This document shows positions 19,231-28,919 of a stretch of DNA of 64,000 nucleotides, one piece after another (within the stretch, counting starts at the first letter, position 1; each line of letters begins with the position of its first letter). This DNA is from Vibrio salilacus. GTDB lineage: Bacteria > Pseudomonadota > Gammaproteobacteria > Enterobacterales > Vibrionaceae. The translations under genes were made by a program, and so were the position numbers. The notes beneath the pieces were generated by a model that was given only the letters and a program-made list of their open reading frames with translations, had not been told where the DNA came from and ran no database searches. Where the stretch lies: NCBI RefSeq assembly GCF_002811245.1, contig NZ_NIVQ01000004.1:167586-231585 (forward strand), written 5' to 3'.

Positions 19231-20373
19231 TTACCTGTTTTCGATTGGCACCCAGTCTTGATGATCGGGGCCGGTATAGTCCGCGCTTGGACGAATAATA
19301 CGGTTATTGGCGCGCTGTTCATACACGTGGGCAGCCCAACCAGTTAAGCGGCTCATAACAAAAATCGGCGTAAATAGTTTGGTTGGAATATCCATAAAGT
19401 GGTAAGCCGATGCATGGAAGAAATCCGCATTACAGAACAAGCCTTTTTCACGTTTCATCACCGCTTCAACTCGCTCAGACACCGCGTATAAGTGCGTATC
19501 GCCCACCGCCTTCGAAAGCTGTTTTGACCACTGTTTGATCAACGCATTACGCGGATCACTTTCGCGGTAAATTGCGTGACCAAAACCCATAATCTTGTCT
19601 TTGTTGGCCAACATTTGCATGATGTTTGCTTCCGCTTCATCTGGTGTTTGCCAATGTTCAATCATCTCCATCGCTGCTTCATTCGCGCCGCCATGCAGTG
19701 GGCCACGCAGCGTCCCTATCGCAGCAGTGATGCACGAGTGGAGATCAGACAAGGTTGATGCACAGACTCGCGCTGCAAACGTCGACGCATTAAATTCGTG
19801 CTCGGCGTACAAAATCAGTGAGCAATGCATGACTTTCTTGTGCATTTCTGTCGGCTCTTTGCCAGTGAGCAATTTCAAGAAATAACCGCCAATGCAGTTT
19901 TGCGATTGATCTTCAGTATCGACTCGCACGCCGTCATGGCTAAATCGATACCAGTAACAGATTATCGCTGGAAACAAGGCTAACATCCGCTCAGTAGCAT
20001 CCAGCTGTTGAGAAAAGTCGCGTTCTTGCTCTAAGTTACCTAATACAGAGCATCCCGTGCGCATAACATCCATTGGATGAGCAGAGGCGGGGAGCAATTC
20101 AAGTGCCTGTTTTAGCTCAGAGGGGAGACCTCGCAAACTGATCAGACGCGTTTTATACTCATCCAACTCTTGCTGATTCGGTAGATGACCGCGTAATAAT
20201 AGATGAGCGACCTCTTCAAATTGTGCGTTATTGGCTAAATCAGTGATATCAAAGCCACGATAGGTTAAGCCAGTGCCTGTTTTACCAACGGTACACAGCG
20301 CTGTAGTGCCTGCACTTTGACCGCGTAAACCTGCGCCGCCTATTTCTGCGCTCTTGTTCGATACTAGAGACAT
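19231..20373 (-). CDS. prpC: 2-methylcitrate synthase PrpC
   Basis: 380-residue citrate synthase-family enzyme that condenses propionyl-CoA with oxaloacetate. Visible are the N-terminal GLRGQSAGTTALCTVGKTG, the ASTFAARVCASTLSD segment, HGGANEAAME and the active-site GFGHAIYRESDPR, with the C-terminal YTGPDHQDWVPIENR typical of PrpC. The length fits short dimeric methylcitrate synthases. It lies between prpB and acnD. Confidence 0.95.
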   Translation of the reverse strand: MSLVSNKSAEIGGAGLRGQSAGTTALCTVGKTGTGLTYRGFDITDLANNAQFEEVAHLLLRGHLPNQQELDEYKTRLISLRGLPSELKQALELLPASAHPMDVMRTGCSVLGNLEQERDFSQQLDATERMLALFPAIICYWYRFSHDGVRVDTEDQSQNCIGGYFLKLLTGKEPTEMHKKVMHCSLILYAEHEFNASTFAARVCASTLSDLHSCITAAIGTLRGPLHGGANEAAMEMIEHWQTPDEAEANIMQMLANKDKIMGFGHAIYRESDPRNALIKQWSKQLSKAVGDTHLYAVSERVEAVMKREKGLFCNADFFHASAYHFMDIPTKLFTPIFVMSRLTGWAAHVYEQRANNRIIRPSADYTGPDHQDWVPIENR

Positions 20374-20482
20374 TTTTTGAACTCCTTTTCTGTTTGATAC
20401 TGCTCTCTTATGGAGCGTTTATTACCAAACGATTTCACGTTATTAATTTGATTGAAATGGTTTTCTTGGGCTTGCGCGCTTG

Positions 20483-21379
20483 TTATTTCCCTTCTGAAAA
20501 TAGCTGATCGAGCTTATCTTCATAGTCATGGTATTTAAGGTGTGCGTACAATTCTTTGCGCGTCTGCATGGATGCAGTCAGGGCTTCTTGATTACCGACA
20601 TCAAGCAGATGCTGGTAGACATTTTCCGCCGCTTTGTTCATTGCACGGAAGGCACTCAACGGATAAAGCACCATATCAACTTTTGACTTCGCCAAATCAT
20701 CGCAACCATAAAGAGGCGTTTGACCAAACTCAGTAATATTGGCCAAGATAGGCACATGCTTACCCGTCGCTTGGTGCAGGGAATCAGAGAATTGCACATA
20801 CTGTTCCAGCTTTGTCATTGCTTCAGGGAAGATCATATCGGCCCCCGCTTCAATACAAGCAATTGCACGTTCTATCGCACGGTCGATTCCCTCGACTGCC
20901 AACGCATCGGTGCGCGCCATAATGACAAAACTTTCGTCATGGCGAGCATCAACGGCTGCCCTGACACGATCGACCATCTCTTGCTGGCTAACAATGGCTT
21001 TATTCGGACGATGTCCACAACGCTTTTGTGCCACCTGGTCTTCCATATGCACTGCGCCAGCACCTGCTTTCTCCATTGCTTTTATCGTGCGCGCGATGTT
21101 AAACGCACCGCCAAACCCAGTATCAATATCAACAAGTAGTGGCAGTTCACAGGCATTGGTAATGCGCTCAACGTCGACCAATACATCATTCAGTGTCGTG
21201 ATTCCGAGATCGGGAAGGCCATACGATGCGTTCGCAATACCACCTCCAGAGAGATAAATCGCTTGATGACCAATGTTTTTCGCCATCATCGCGCAATACG
21301 GATTAACCGTGCCGACAATTTGCAGTGGATTGTTTTGTTCAACAGCAAGTCTAAATTTTGCTCCTTGAGATAAACTCAT
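20483..21379 (-). CDS. prpB: Methylisocitrate lyase PrpB
   Basis: 298-residue isocitrate lyase-superfamily enzyme that splits 2-methylisocitrate into pyruvate and succinate. The metal-binding VDIDTGFGG, the catalytic loop [15 protein letters not shown] with the KRCGH signature, and IMARTDA are all present. Its ATG is 11 bases after the regulator gene, with AGAGGAAAG as ribosome site. Confidence 0.96.
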   Translation of the reverse strand: MSLSQGAKFRLAVEQNNPLQIVGTVNPYCAMMAKNIGHQAIYLSGGGIANASYGLPDLGITTLNDVLVDVERITNACELPLLVDIDTGFGGAFNIARTIKAMEKAGAGAVHMEDQVAQKRCGHRPNKAIVSQQEMVDRVRAAVDARHDESFVIMARTDALAVEGIDRAIERAIACIEAGADMIFPEAMTKLEQYVQFSDSLHQATGKHVPILANITEFGQTPLYGCDDLAKSKVDMVLYPLSAFRAMNKAAENVYQHLLDVGNQEALTASMQTRKELYAHLKYHDYEDKLDQLFSEGK

Positions 21380-21390
21380 GACTCTTTCCT

Positions 21391-22086
21391 CTAGTCCTTA
21401 CGGATTTGTTGTGCAATCAGTGAGCGGCTTCCTGATATGTGACGACGCATAAGCATTTCGGCTAATTCTTCGTCACGATTGCGGATCGCCTGCAAGATAT
21501 ATTTATGTTCATCCAACGCTTCAACCGGACGCGATTGAGAGCGTGGCGACTGATAACGGTACATACGAAGCAAGTGGTACAGCTCGTCGCACAACAGCGC
21601 AATCAACTTACTGTTACGACTGGCTAAAATGATTCGATAGTGAAAGTCGAAATCACCATGCTGGTGAAAGTATGAGGCCCCTTCGACTTGATCAATATGA
21701 TGTGAATGTGTCAACAATACCGCTTCGAGCCCTGCAAGTTGCTTTGGCGTGATATGTCGCGCGGCCAAACGCGCAGCCATGCCCTCTAGCGCCTCACGTA
21801 CAGAATAGAGTTCAACCAATTTTTCTGGCGATAAAGTAATTACTCGCGCACCGACATGCGGAATTCGTTCGATTAATCCTAATCCTTCAACGCGCATGAT
21901 GGCTTCACGCAGCGGACCACGGCTAACCTGATAGCGCTTAGCCAGTTCGGGCTCAGAGATTTTACTTCCAGGCGCAATATCACCATTGACAATCGCTTCG
22001 ACCAGTGACTCGGTCAAACTTGCTGATTTGGTATGCTCTTTTTCTACGAGAGCGCCTTTTGGTCGAGTTTTAAGCTCTGTATTCAT
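21391..22086 (-). CDS. prpR: GntR/FCD-family regulator of the propionate operon
   Basis: 231-residue transcription factor. A winged helix-turn-helix at about residues 20-85 ([20 protein letters not shown], with the GntR-type recognition helix) is joined to an all-helical FCD ligand-binding domain ([18 protein letters not shown], then HxxFH-like [14 protein letters not shown] with metal-site histidines). The frame is open to 22188, but the likely -10 box (22154-22159) and operator lie inside that extension, so the start is downstream; I chose ATG at 22086, with ATG at 22137 as alternative. It heads the prp operon and should repress it until methylcitrate-type ligands appear. This is not the sigma54-type PrpR of enterics. 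Confidence 0.87.
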   Translation of the reverse strand: MNTELKTRPKGALVEKEHTKSASLTESLVEAIVNGDIAPGSKISEPELAKRYQVSRGPLREAIMRVEGLGLIERIPHVGARVITLSPEKLVELYSVREALEGMAARLAARHITPKQLAGLEAVLLTHSHHIDQVEGASYFHQHGDFDFHYRIILASRNSKLIALLCDELYHLLRMYRYQSPRSQSRPVEALDEHKYILQAIRNRDEELAEMLMRRHISGSRSLIAQQIRKD

Positions 22087-22153
22087 CTCTATTTTACTCT
22101 TGGTAACAACTAAAGACTGTCTACAATCTTTCTTCATACCAACAAAATAGACC

Positions 22154-22192
22154 ATTATACTGTCGACAATCAAGATTATTGTCGACAATTTA
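22154..22192 (-). promoter_or_regulatory. prp operon promoter with paired palindromic operators
   Basis: Two TGTCGACA palindromes at 22161-22168 and 22180-22187, the second extended to ATTGTCGACAAT, have centres 19 bases apart, about two helical turns. A perfect TATAAT (minus strand, 22159-22154) follows the proximal palindrome. The site lies where a dimeric FCD-GntR repressor would block RNA polymerase. Binding by the adjacent regulator is inferred. Confidence 0.75.
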
Positions 22193-22357
22193 GACTAAGG
22201 TATAACTCATGAGCAACTTAAGCTGTGTACAACTGCGTCACATATTAGCAATCGATTACAGTGTCGATTAACACCAATACTATAAAATCAATGACTCACA
22301 TTAAATATGCGTTTAGTATCGTAACTCATTAATACGGATAGTGAATAGAGAAGGCTT

Positions 22358-22459
22358 ATGTGGAAGTTCAAACACACAGTAATGATTGCCACAATGGCGC
22401 TATTAAACCTAAATGGCGGCTCTATAGTTAGGCAGGTAAATTGCCTCAGCCTCACCTAG
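22358..22459 (+). CDS. Possible 33-residue ORF upstream of exporter operon
   Basis: ATG at 22358 preceded by GAGAAGG; the peptide begins MWKFKHTVMIATMALLNLNG and ends at TAG inside a 16-bp palindrome. The lysines followed by a hydrophobic stretch resemble a signal peptide without a mature part. It could be a leader peptide, a remnant, or chance. Confidence 0.25.
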   Translation: MWKFKHTVMIATMALLNLNGGSIVRQVNCLSLT

Positions 22460-22472
22460 AGTATATACTCTA
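22457..22472. promoter_or_regulatory. 16-bp perfect palindrome upstream of exporter operon
   Basis: TAGAGTATATACTCTA is a perfect palindrome ending 32 bases before the TolC-family start. A further inverted repeat, AGGCA-N7-TGCCT, lies at 22430-22446. Either could be an operator for a repressor encoded elsewhere; the stretch 22201-22503 holds no other convincing gene. Confidence 0.5.
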
Positions 22473-22503
22473 ACCCGAAAGATAACCCAACTAGAGTGCC
22501 CCT

Positions 22504-23904
22504 ATGTTACTGCGCCCTATCGCTGCAATGATCGCATGTTTGAGTTTATATTCTCCAGTGTCGCTTTCAGCCGCCATTAGTTTTGAACAAGCTTGGCAAC
22601 TATTAAAGCAAGAAAATAATTCATTGGCTGCACAACGTTCCAATGTTGATCGCTATCAACACCTAGCAAGTGCGACAGATAACCTTAACTTCCCTTCTAT
22701 CACTTTAGGTGCCAATTACACACGACTCGACAGCGATGTCACGTTATCTGGGCAACAAATTTTTAATAGTACTGGTCAGCCTCTACCTAATCTCGGCCCG
22801 ACATTCAACCAGTTGTTTGCCCACTTAGGTAATATCACCTCGACAATCACTGAGCGCGATATTTTCAGTTCATCGTTGCGTGCGATTTGGCCGATTTTTA
22901 CTGGCGGAAGAATTAACGCGGCTCAGTCTGCGGCTGAAGGAAAAAAACAGCAGGCACAAAGCGAACTCGCAATGGAAACGCAAGCACGTTTCGAAGATTT
23001 AAGTAAATACTATTTTTCCGTGCTGCTGGCTCAAGACGTGGTCGAAACCCGCCGTTTAGTCGAACAGGGGTTAACTCGCCACCGTGACAATGCGTTAAAG
23101 CTAGAACAACAAGGGCAAATTGCTCGCGTTGAGCGCCTACAAGCACAATCGGCACTCGATAATGCGATCATTGAACGTAAAAAAGCGGATAAAAGCCTCG
23201 AAATCGCACAAACGGCTCTCACTCAGATTTTAAACCAATCAACATCGGTCGAGCCATCAGATACGCTGTTCATTAACCAAAACCTGCCCTCTCAACAAGT
23301 GTTTCTCGAACGCACACTGGCGACTTATCCCGGCCTTGAGTTATTAGATGCCAAAGAAAAACAGGCCGATAGCTTGATGAAAGCCGAGCAAGGTAAATAC
23401 TACCCTGAAGTCTATCTGTATGGTGACTATAGCTTACATGAAGACGACTCATTGGCCAGTCAGATGAAGCCAGACTGGCTAGTGGGCATCGGCGTTAACA
23501 TTCCTTTGATTGAAAGCTCTGGGCGTAGCGAAAAAGTAAAAGCTGCGTACACGGCCATCTCTCAAGTCCGTTACCTTAAAGCGCAGGCCAAGCAAGATCT
23601 GTCAGTATTGGTACAAAAAACCTACCTCGAAGCACAACAAGCACAAGAAGAAGTGATCGGCCTGCAATCCAGTATCGATTTGGCACAGGAGAACCTAAAT
23701 CTGCGTCAAAAGGCGTTCTCTCAAGGTCTGTCCACATCCACCGACGTGGTTGATGCCCAACTTTATATCGCAAAGGTGAAGACTCAAAAAGCCGCGGCTA
23801 GCTTCAACTATCTAATTTCACTAGCCAAATTACTGGCACTCTCAAGCGAAATGGATGCATTTAGTCAGTACCAACACAACGCTATTAATACCTCAGGTTT
23901 ATAA
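22504..23904 (+). CDS. TolC-family outer membrane protein of an efflux operon
   Basis: 466-residue outer membrane channel. A signal peptide ends near residue 23 (SPVSLSAA, then ISFEQAWQLL). The two-fold TolC repeat is visible: FEQAWQLLKQENNSLAAQRS early, and NLNLRQKAFSQGLSTSTDVVDAQLYI late, with long coiled-coil helices between. It opens a four-gene unit with a HlyD-like fusion protein 9 bases downstream and two ABC-2 permeases, so it should form the outer membrane exit of that pump. The substrate is not indicated by sequence. Confidence 0.88.
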   Translation: MLLRPIAAMIACLSLYSPVSLSAAISFEQAWQLLKQENNSLAAQRSNVDRYQHLASATDNLNFPSITLGANYTRLDSDVTLSGQQIFNSTGQPLPNLGPTFNQLFAHLGNITSTITERDIFSSSLRAIWPIFTGGRINAAQSAAEGKKQQAQSELAMETQARFEDLSKYYFSVLLAQDVVETRRLVEQGLTRHRDNALKLEQQGQIARVERLQAQSALDNAIIERKKADKSLEIAQTALTQILNQSTSVEPSDTLFINQNLPSQQVFLERTLATYPGLELLDAKEKQADSLMKAEQGKYYPEVYLYGDYSLHEDDSLASQMKPDWLVGIGVNIPLIESSGRSEKVKAAYTAISQVRYLKAQAKQDLSVLVQKTYLEAQQAQEEVIGLQSSIDLAQENLNLRQKAFSQGLSTSTDVVDAQLYIAKVKTQKAAASFNYLISLAKLLALSSEMDAFSQYQHNAINTSGL

Positions 23905-23913
23905 GGTTTACCG

Positions 23914-24891
23914 ATGAAAAACGCCAAATCACTAGTTCTTTCAGCTGTCGCATTAAGTGTTGCATCTTGGGTGAGTTATAGCTTTTATCAAGCCTATCAA
24001 CCTCAACCTGTTCGCCTGCAAGGTCAAATTGAATCGCAACAGTATAGTATCTCTTCCAAAGTTCCAGGACGCATCGACCAAATTCTGGTGCGAAAAGGTC
24101 AAACGATTGAAAAAGGTGACCTCGTTTTCACCCTTCATAGTCCAGAAATCGAAGCCAAATTAGAACAAGCAAAAGCAGGCGAAAAAGCCGCAGATGCACT
24201 TGCGATGGAAGCCGAAAATGGGGCACGTAGCCAGCAAATTCAGGCGGCCAAAGATCAATGGTTAAAAGCTAAAGCGGCGGCCTCACTGATGGAGAAAACC
24301 TACCTTCGAGTCAATAATCTATATAATGAAGGTGTTGTCGCGGAGCAAAAACGTGATGAAGCTAAAACACAGTGGGATGCGGCTAAGTATTCCGAAAGCG
24401 CGGCTTTTCAGATGTATCAACTCGCCCGTGAAGGTGTGCGCAGTGAAACCAAGTTGGCTGCTGCAGAGAAAGCTCGAATGGCGGCAGGCGCAGTTGCGGA
24501 GGTGGAAGCTTACGCTCAAGATACACGCATAGAAAGCTGGTTCGAGGGTGAAGTATCTCAAGTACTGCTACAAAGTGGTGAACTTGCTCCACAAGGCTTC
24601 CCAGTTGTTACTGTGATCGATACTCAAGATTCCTGGGCGGTGTTTAATGTTCGTGAAGATTGGCTCAAACAATTCGACAAAGGCACCCTGATTAACGCCT
24701 ATGTGCCTGCTTTAGATAAGAATATTGAATTGGAAGTGGCGCATATTTCAGTCATGGGTGACTTTGCTACTTGGCGTTCAACCGACGCATCACAAGGTTT
24801 TGACTTACGCACCTTTGAAGTTGAAGCTAGACCAACGCAACCTGATCATAAATTGCGTATGGGCATGAGCTTAGTGGTTGAGTTGAATTAA
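23914..24891 (+). CDS. HlyD-family periplasmic adaptor protein
   Basis: 325-residue membrane fusion protein. One N-terminal membrane anchor (SLVLSAVALSVASWVSYSFY) is followed by a lipoyl-like half (SSKVPGRIDQILVRKGQTI), a coiled-coil hairpin (about residues 80-190, rich in Ala, Glu and Lys), the second lipoyl half (DTRIESWFEGEVSQVLLQSG) and a beta-barrel end. The arrangement resembles YbhG/YhiI adaptors of ABC-type pumps. It bridges the upstream TolC-like channel to the downstream permeases. Confidence 0.88.
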   Translation: MKNAKSLVLSAVALSVASWVSYSFYQAYQPQPVRLQGQIESQQYSISSKVPGRIDQILVRKGQTIEKGDLVFTLHSPEIEAKLEQAKAGEKAADALAMEAENGARSQQIQAAKDQWLKAKAAASLMEKTYLRVNNLYNEGVVAEQKRDEAKTQWDAAKYSESAAFQMYQLAREGVRSETKLAAAEKARMAAGAVAEVEAYAQDTRIESWFEGEVSQVLLQSGELAPQGFPVVTVIDTQDSWAVFNVREDWLKQFDKGTLINAYVPALDKNIELEVAHISVMGDFATWRSTDASQGFDLRTFEVEARPTQPDHKLRMGMSLVVELN

Positions 24892-24904
24892 TACGGTTGT
24901 CATT

Positions 24905-26068
24905 ATGCAGGCTAGACCCGTTTCACAAATGACCATTGTCCGGCGCGATAAATGGCTCCTCTCATCTCTCACTTGGCTCCCAGTGGTGCTGGTTATCCTC
25001 GTTTGGGCTATTTTTTCAAAGGGCATCGTCCGCGATTTGCCCATTGGTGTGGTTGATCTTGACCGAGGCAAATTGTCTGGAGAATTGATTCGTTACTATG
25101 ACGCGAGCTCCAGTATGGCAGTCAAACAACACTACCCCAGTGTTGCCAGTGCCAAACAAGCCCTGATTTCTGGCGATATTTATGCTTATGCGGTGGTCCC
25201 GTACCACTTCGAGCAAGACACTTACAAACATCTCTCGCCACAAGTGAGTGTGTTTTATAACAGCCAAATGATCTTAATTGGTAAGATTCTAAGCTCCGCC
25301 TTTCTTCAAGCGCAAGGTACGCTTAACGCTCAACTAAGCACTGTCGAGAATTTGGCCAAGGGCGGGGCAACATTCGCGTCTGCTATGGGTAAAGCCGTAC
25401 CGATTCGAACGCAGATAACCTCACTGTTTAACAAAAACTCCAATTATGCCCAGTTTTTAGTCTCAGCGATTGTCCCTGCGCTGTGGCAAATTGTTATTGT
25501 AGTCAGCACCATTTTGATTCTCTCTGCCAATTTACGCGATCGGGGCTTAACACACTGGCTAGGCACTCACGCCACTCGCAACTTAATCATGACATTAGCG
25601 CCTTATAGCTGGGTGTTTGCAGTGCAAGGTTGGGCGTTTCTGTGCTGGTTCTATCTTGGTTTCGAATGGCCGATGAATGGCAGCTTTATCACACTAATTA
25701 TTGCCCAATTTTTCACCATGATTGCATGCATGGTCATGGGGTGCCTGTTTTTCTTCTTAACTTTAGACGCAGCTAGAGCGATGAGCTTTGCTGGCGCATT
25801 TACGGCGCCGAGCTTCGCTTTTATGGGCATCACCTTCCCGGTGACTGATATGAACACGCTCGCTCAGATATGGCGAAGCCTTTTGCCAATCAGCCACTAT
25901 ATTGAGGTTCAAGTCGGTCAAGTGAGTTACGGTGAAGCGTGGACCCAATCGATGACGCACTTGATACCGATGCTTGGTTATTGCCTTCCTCTGGTTATGG
26001 TTATTGGCTTAATGAGCATACATCTTAACGCAATACATTCGAGTCATTCGACTAAGGGCACCCAATGA
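24905..26068 (+). CDS. ABC-2 type permease, first of a pair
   Basis: 387-residue inner membrane permease resembling YbhS/YbhR and YhhJ. One N-terminal span (WLPVVLVILVWAIFSKGI) is followed by a periplasmic domain of about 150 residues (LPIGVVDLDRGKLSGELIRY onward) and five or so C-terminal spans from about residue 180. The gene starts 13 bases after the adaptor and overlaps the next permease by four bases (ATGA). No Walker A or ABC signature occurs in it. Confidence 0.85.
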   Translation: MQARPVSQMTIVRRDKWLLSSLTWLPVVLVILVWAIFSKGIVRDLPIGVVDLDRGKLSGELIRYYDASSSMAVKQHYPSVASAKQALISGDIYAYAVVPYHFEQDTYKHLSPQVSVFYNSQMILIGKILSSAFLQAQGTLNAQLSTVENLAKGGATFASAMGKAVPIRTQITSLFNKNSNYAQFLVSAIVPALWQIVIVVSTILILSANLRDRGLTHWLGTHATRNLIMTLAPYSWVFAVQGWAFLCWFYLGFEWPMNGSFITLIIAQFFTMIACMVMGCLFFFLTLDAARAMSFAGAFTAPSFAFMGITFPVTDMNTLAQIWRSLLPISHYIEVQVGQVSYGEAWTQSMTHLIPMLGYCLPLVMVIGLMSIHLNAIHSSHSTKGTQ

Positions 26069-27210
26069 GATTTGGCCTACTGCTTAAAGCCGAACTGAAA
26101 GCACTGCTGAGCAATCCGGTAATCTTGATTACGGTGTTTGGCGGCGTACTGTTTTACTCGTTCCTTTACCCGCTACCTTACAGTCACCAGACCCCGAGAG
26201 AGCAGAAAATAAGCGTTGTTAACTTAGACAAAAGCCAAACCAGTTACCAGTTAGAGCGTATGGTTGATGCCACCCCTCAAGTTAAAGTCATGCAACGCGA
26301 CTCAACACTCGCTGATGCGAAGCAAGCTTTTCTCGATGGGAAAGTCAGTGGTATTTTGGTGATTCCTGAACATTTCTACAAAGATTTAATGCTCGGGAAA
26401 AGCCCCACACTTGCCTACGCTGGTGACGCTTCTTATTTCTTGGTTTACGGCACCATCGTCGAAGGATTAGCGCAAGCTGGCGGTACACTCGCCGCACAAA
26501 CGACGGTAGCTAAACTGGTACTCGATGGCGAACCTCTGTCTAAAGCTGCCACGCAATACGCCGCCACTCGCACCAATCTAAAACCGACCTTTAACCCACG
26601 TATGGGTTACGTTGACTATGTGGTTCCTGCGGTATTTGTGCTGATTTTACAACAGACCCTTGCCATGGCTGCCGGATTAATGGTCGGCACACAAAAACAA
26701 GGACGAGGATATTGGCTAAAAGTGTCGCCAGTGAAGCTATTACTGGCACGTAGTATAGTCCTGACGGTAATTTATTATCTGCTCAGCATGTATTACTTTG
26801 GCGCCAGCTTCTCGTTTTATGGGGTTAATCAACTGGCCAGCGCAGTCGACTTACTCACCTTCACCCTGCCTTTCTTGCTTGCAACCATAGCTATCGGTTC
26901 TTGGCTCGGTGCCATCACACCAAGACGTGAGTTGGTCACCTTAGTCGTACTGATAAGTTCGATGCCGCTTGTTTTCAGCGCCGGCTTCATTTGGCCTATT
27001 GAAGCGATCCCTGCTCCGATTGCTTGGTTATCTGAATTGTTCCCTAGCACGCCGGCCATTCAGGGCTTCCTGAGGCTCAATCAGATGGGAGGCAGTTGGC
27101 AAAGTGTCTCTGATGAATATCTGCAACTGTGGATACAATGTATTGGGTGGACGTTGCTCAGTTACATCGGCTATCAAAAGTCCATCAGTAAGCTTTCAGC
27201 AAAATTATAG
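26065..27210 (+). CDS. ABC-2 type permease, second of a pair
   Basis: 381-residue inner membrane permease with the same architecture as the preceding one: span 1 at about 18-35 (VILITVFGGVLFYSFLYPL), periplasmic domain (ISVVNLDKSQTSYQLERMVD, aligning with VVDLDRGKLSGELIRYYD upstream) and a C-terminal bundle. The two are distant paralogues and probably heterodimerise. The operon ends in a terminator and no ATP-binding subunit is encoded in it. Confidence 0.85.
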   Translation: MRFGLLLKAELKALLSNPVILITVFGGVLFYSFLYPLPYSHQTPREQKISVVNLDKSQTSYQLERMVDATPQVKVMQRDSTLADAKQAFLDGKVSGILVIPEHFYKDLMLGKSPTLAYAGDASYFLVYGTIVEGLAQAGGTLAAQTTVAKLVLDGEPLSKAATQYAATRTNLKPTFNPRMGYVDYVVPAVFVLILQQTLAMAAGLMVGTQKQGRGYWLKVSPVKLLLARSIVLTVIYYLLSMYYFGASFSFYGVNQLASAVDLLTFTLPFLLATIAIGSWLGAITPRRELVTLVVLISSMPLVFSAGFIWPIEAIPAPIAWLSELFPSTPAIQGFLRLNQMGGSWQSVSDEYLQLWIQCIGWTLLSYIGYQKSISKLSAKL

Positions 27211-27215
27211 AACGA

Positions 27216-27247
27216 ATAAAGGCTTAGCTAGGTCGCTAAGCCTTTAT
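27216..27247 (+). terminator. Terminator of the exporter operon
   Basis: ATAAAGGCTTAGC, loop TAGGTC, GCTAAGCCTTTAT: a 13-bp perfect stem starting 6 bases after the last permease gene. Confidence 0.75.
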
Positions 27248-27457
27248 GGCTATCTGTTGATAAGCAGAACAAAATCTAGCGCTAGAGGAGACTGATTATT
27301 TCGTCAGCGCTGATCCGGCCAACTGGAAAGCGGGCCAATTTATCTTTTAACGATACTATAATAGTGTATGGCAACATAACTTGATATCGCTCCAAATTTT
27401 AAGCCACAAACCAAACAATCAATTGACCAATCATTGATTAAATAAGGCCACTTACCA

Positions 27458-27847
27458 CTAAAGAGGTATTTCCCAGCTTTGCCACCGCTGCTTCATTTTC
27501 TCAATTATGTGTTCTTCAACACCGTGAATATTACCGAAATTGTCGTGACACTCGATCACTTCAAATTTCGCGTTATAACGCTGAGCTAATTTATAGTAAG
27601 GCTCTATTTCCCATCGATGCACAAAGGTATTGGAAACTACCACATCTTGACCGCGGGCTAGACAGCGCTGGGTGTTGGTTTTACACCAATGATGAGCCTG
27701 TGGCAGCTTGTTTGGTTGAAAAAGGTAGTCACCGTTATGGTCGACGAAATACATATCAGCCTCGAAGTGATGAGCTGGCAATGTTCTGGCCAAGGTACTT
27801 TTGCCCGATCCAGGTAAGCCACGTATCAGCGTCAGTTTTAATGTCAT
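27458..27847 (-). CDS. P-loop kinase-like protein (N4BP2L/PNK-like)
   Basis: 129-residue P-loop protein. The Walker A is GLPGSGKST at residues about 10-18; FEADMYF follows, as in polynucleotide kinase- and N4BP2L-like proteins where an aspartate binds substrate; VVVSNTFVHRWEIEPYY and FEVIECHDNFGNIHGV complete the fold. The substrate is unknown. It stands alone and divergent from metA. Confidence 0.75.
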   Translation of the reverse strand: MTLKLTLIRGLPGSGKSTLARTLPAHHFEADMYFVDHNGDYLFQPNKLPQAHHWCKTNTQRCLARGQDVVVSNTFVHRWEIEPYYKLAQRYNAKFEVIECHDNFGNIHGVEEHIIEKMKQRWQSWEIPL

Positions 27848-27937
27848 AAAGAGATCGTGTGATTGATTTGGACAACAATATTATTATATCTAGAGGTCAG
27901 ATTGCTATCGACATCTTCATGTGATTGGGTTAAGTTT

Positions 27938-27953
27938 AGAAGTATAGACGTCC
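27938..27953. promoter_or_regulatory. Tandem Met boxes upstream of metA
   Basis: AGAAGTAT followed directly by AGACGTCC. Against the MetJ consensus AGACGTCT these match 6 and 7 of 8 positions, and MetJ needs at least two adjacent boxes. They lie 25-40 bases before the metA start. Confidence 0.7.
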
Positions 27954-27977
27954 ATAACCATGCTTAGGGAGTAAGCT

Positions 27978-28919
27978 GTGCCGATTAAGATCCCCGATCA
28001 ATTGCCCGCGTCTGACGTATTGCGTACCGAGAATATATTCGTGATGGCCGAGTCTCGTGCCTCTACTCAGGAAATTCGTCCGCTTAAAGTTTTGATCCTC
28101 AATTTGATGCCAAAAAAGATTGAAACGGAAACCCAATTTCTACGTTTGCTATCCAACAGTCCACTTCAAGTTGATATTGAACTGCTGCGGATTGATGATC
28201 GCCCAAGTAAAAATACACCAACGGAACATCTCGACAATTTCTACCGCCAATTTGAGATGGTCAAAGGGCGTAATTTCGATGGATTGATCATTACTGGTGC
28301 CCCATTAGGATTGGTTCAGTTTGAAGACGTGATTTATTGGGAACATTTACAAACGATTATGAATTGGGCGAAGGGCCATGTGACCTCGACATTGTATGTC
28401 TGTTGGGCTGCGCAAGCTGGGCTAAAGTTGCTCTATAACCTACCCAAACGTACACGTAAAGAAAAGCTATCGGGAGTGTACCAACATAAAGTCCACCAAC
28501 CTTATCATCCAGTATTACGCGGTTTTGACGATACCTTTTTGGCGCCGCACTCTCGTTATGCTGACTTTTCACCCGAATACCTTGAAGAACATACTGATTT
28601 GGATATTCTTGCCACATCAGATATCGCTGGTGTTTATCTTGCCGCAACAAAAGACAAGCGCAATGTCTTTGTAACCGGCCATCCGGAATACGATTCACAC
28701 ACTCTGCATCATGAATATATTCGTGATCTTAGTGAAGGCATGGAGCCTGCGATTCCGGTCAATTACTACCCCAACAACAACCCAGACAACAAGCCCGTTG
28801 CAAGCTGGCGTAGTCACGGCCATTTACTGTTTGCCAACTGGCTCAACTATTGTGTTTATCAACAAACGCCGTATGACCTCGACCAATTCAGTGAAGCCAA
28901 TTTCACCATCAATGACTAG
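27978..28919 (+). CDS. metA: Homoserine O-succinyltransferase MetA
   Basis: 313-residue enzyme for the first committed step of methionine synthesis. It starts with GTG, preceded by AGGGAG at 6 bases. The catalytic cysteine is C142 in YVCWAAQAG, with the family histidine and glutamate in GHPEYD. Residue 111 is glycine (GAPLGLVQF), which in characterised MetA proteins goes with succinyl-CoA use, whereas glutamate at this position goes with acetyl-CoA. Tandem Met boxes upstream suggest MetJ repression. The stop codon lies at the edge of a MITE-like element. Confidence 0.95.
   Translation: MPIKIPDQLPASDVLRTENIFVMAESRASTQEIRPLKVLILNLMPKKIETETQFLRLLSNSPLQVDIELLRIDDRPSKNTPTEHLDNFYRQFEMVKGRNFDGLIITGAPLGLVQFEDVIYWEHLQTIMNWAKGHVTSTLYVCWAAQAGLKLLYNLPKRTRKEKLSGVYQHKVHQPYHPVLRGFDDTFLAPHSRYADFSPEYLEEHTDLDILATSDIAGVYLAATKDKRNVFVTGHPEYDSHTLHHEYIRDLSEGMEPAIPVNYYPNNNPDNKPVASWRSHGHLLFANWLNYCVYQQTPYDLDQFSEANFTIND

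Noticed and set aside
22086..22188. 34-residue hydrophobic extension of the GntR regulator
   Set aside because: It includes the operator and the likely -10 hexamer, so it cannot be translated from the operon promoter.
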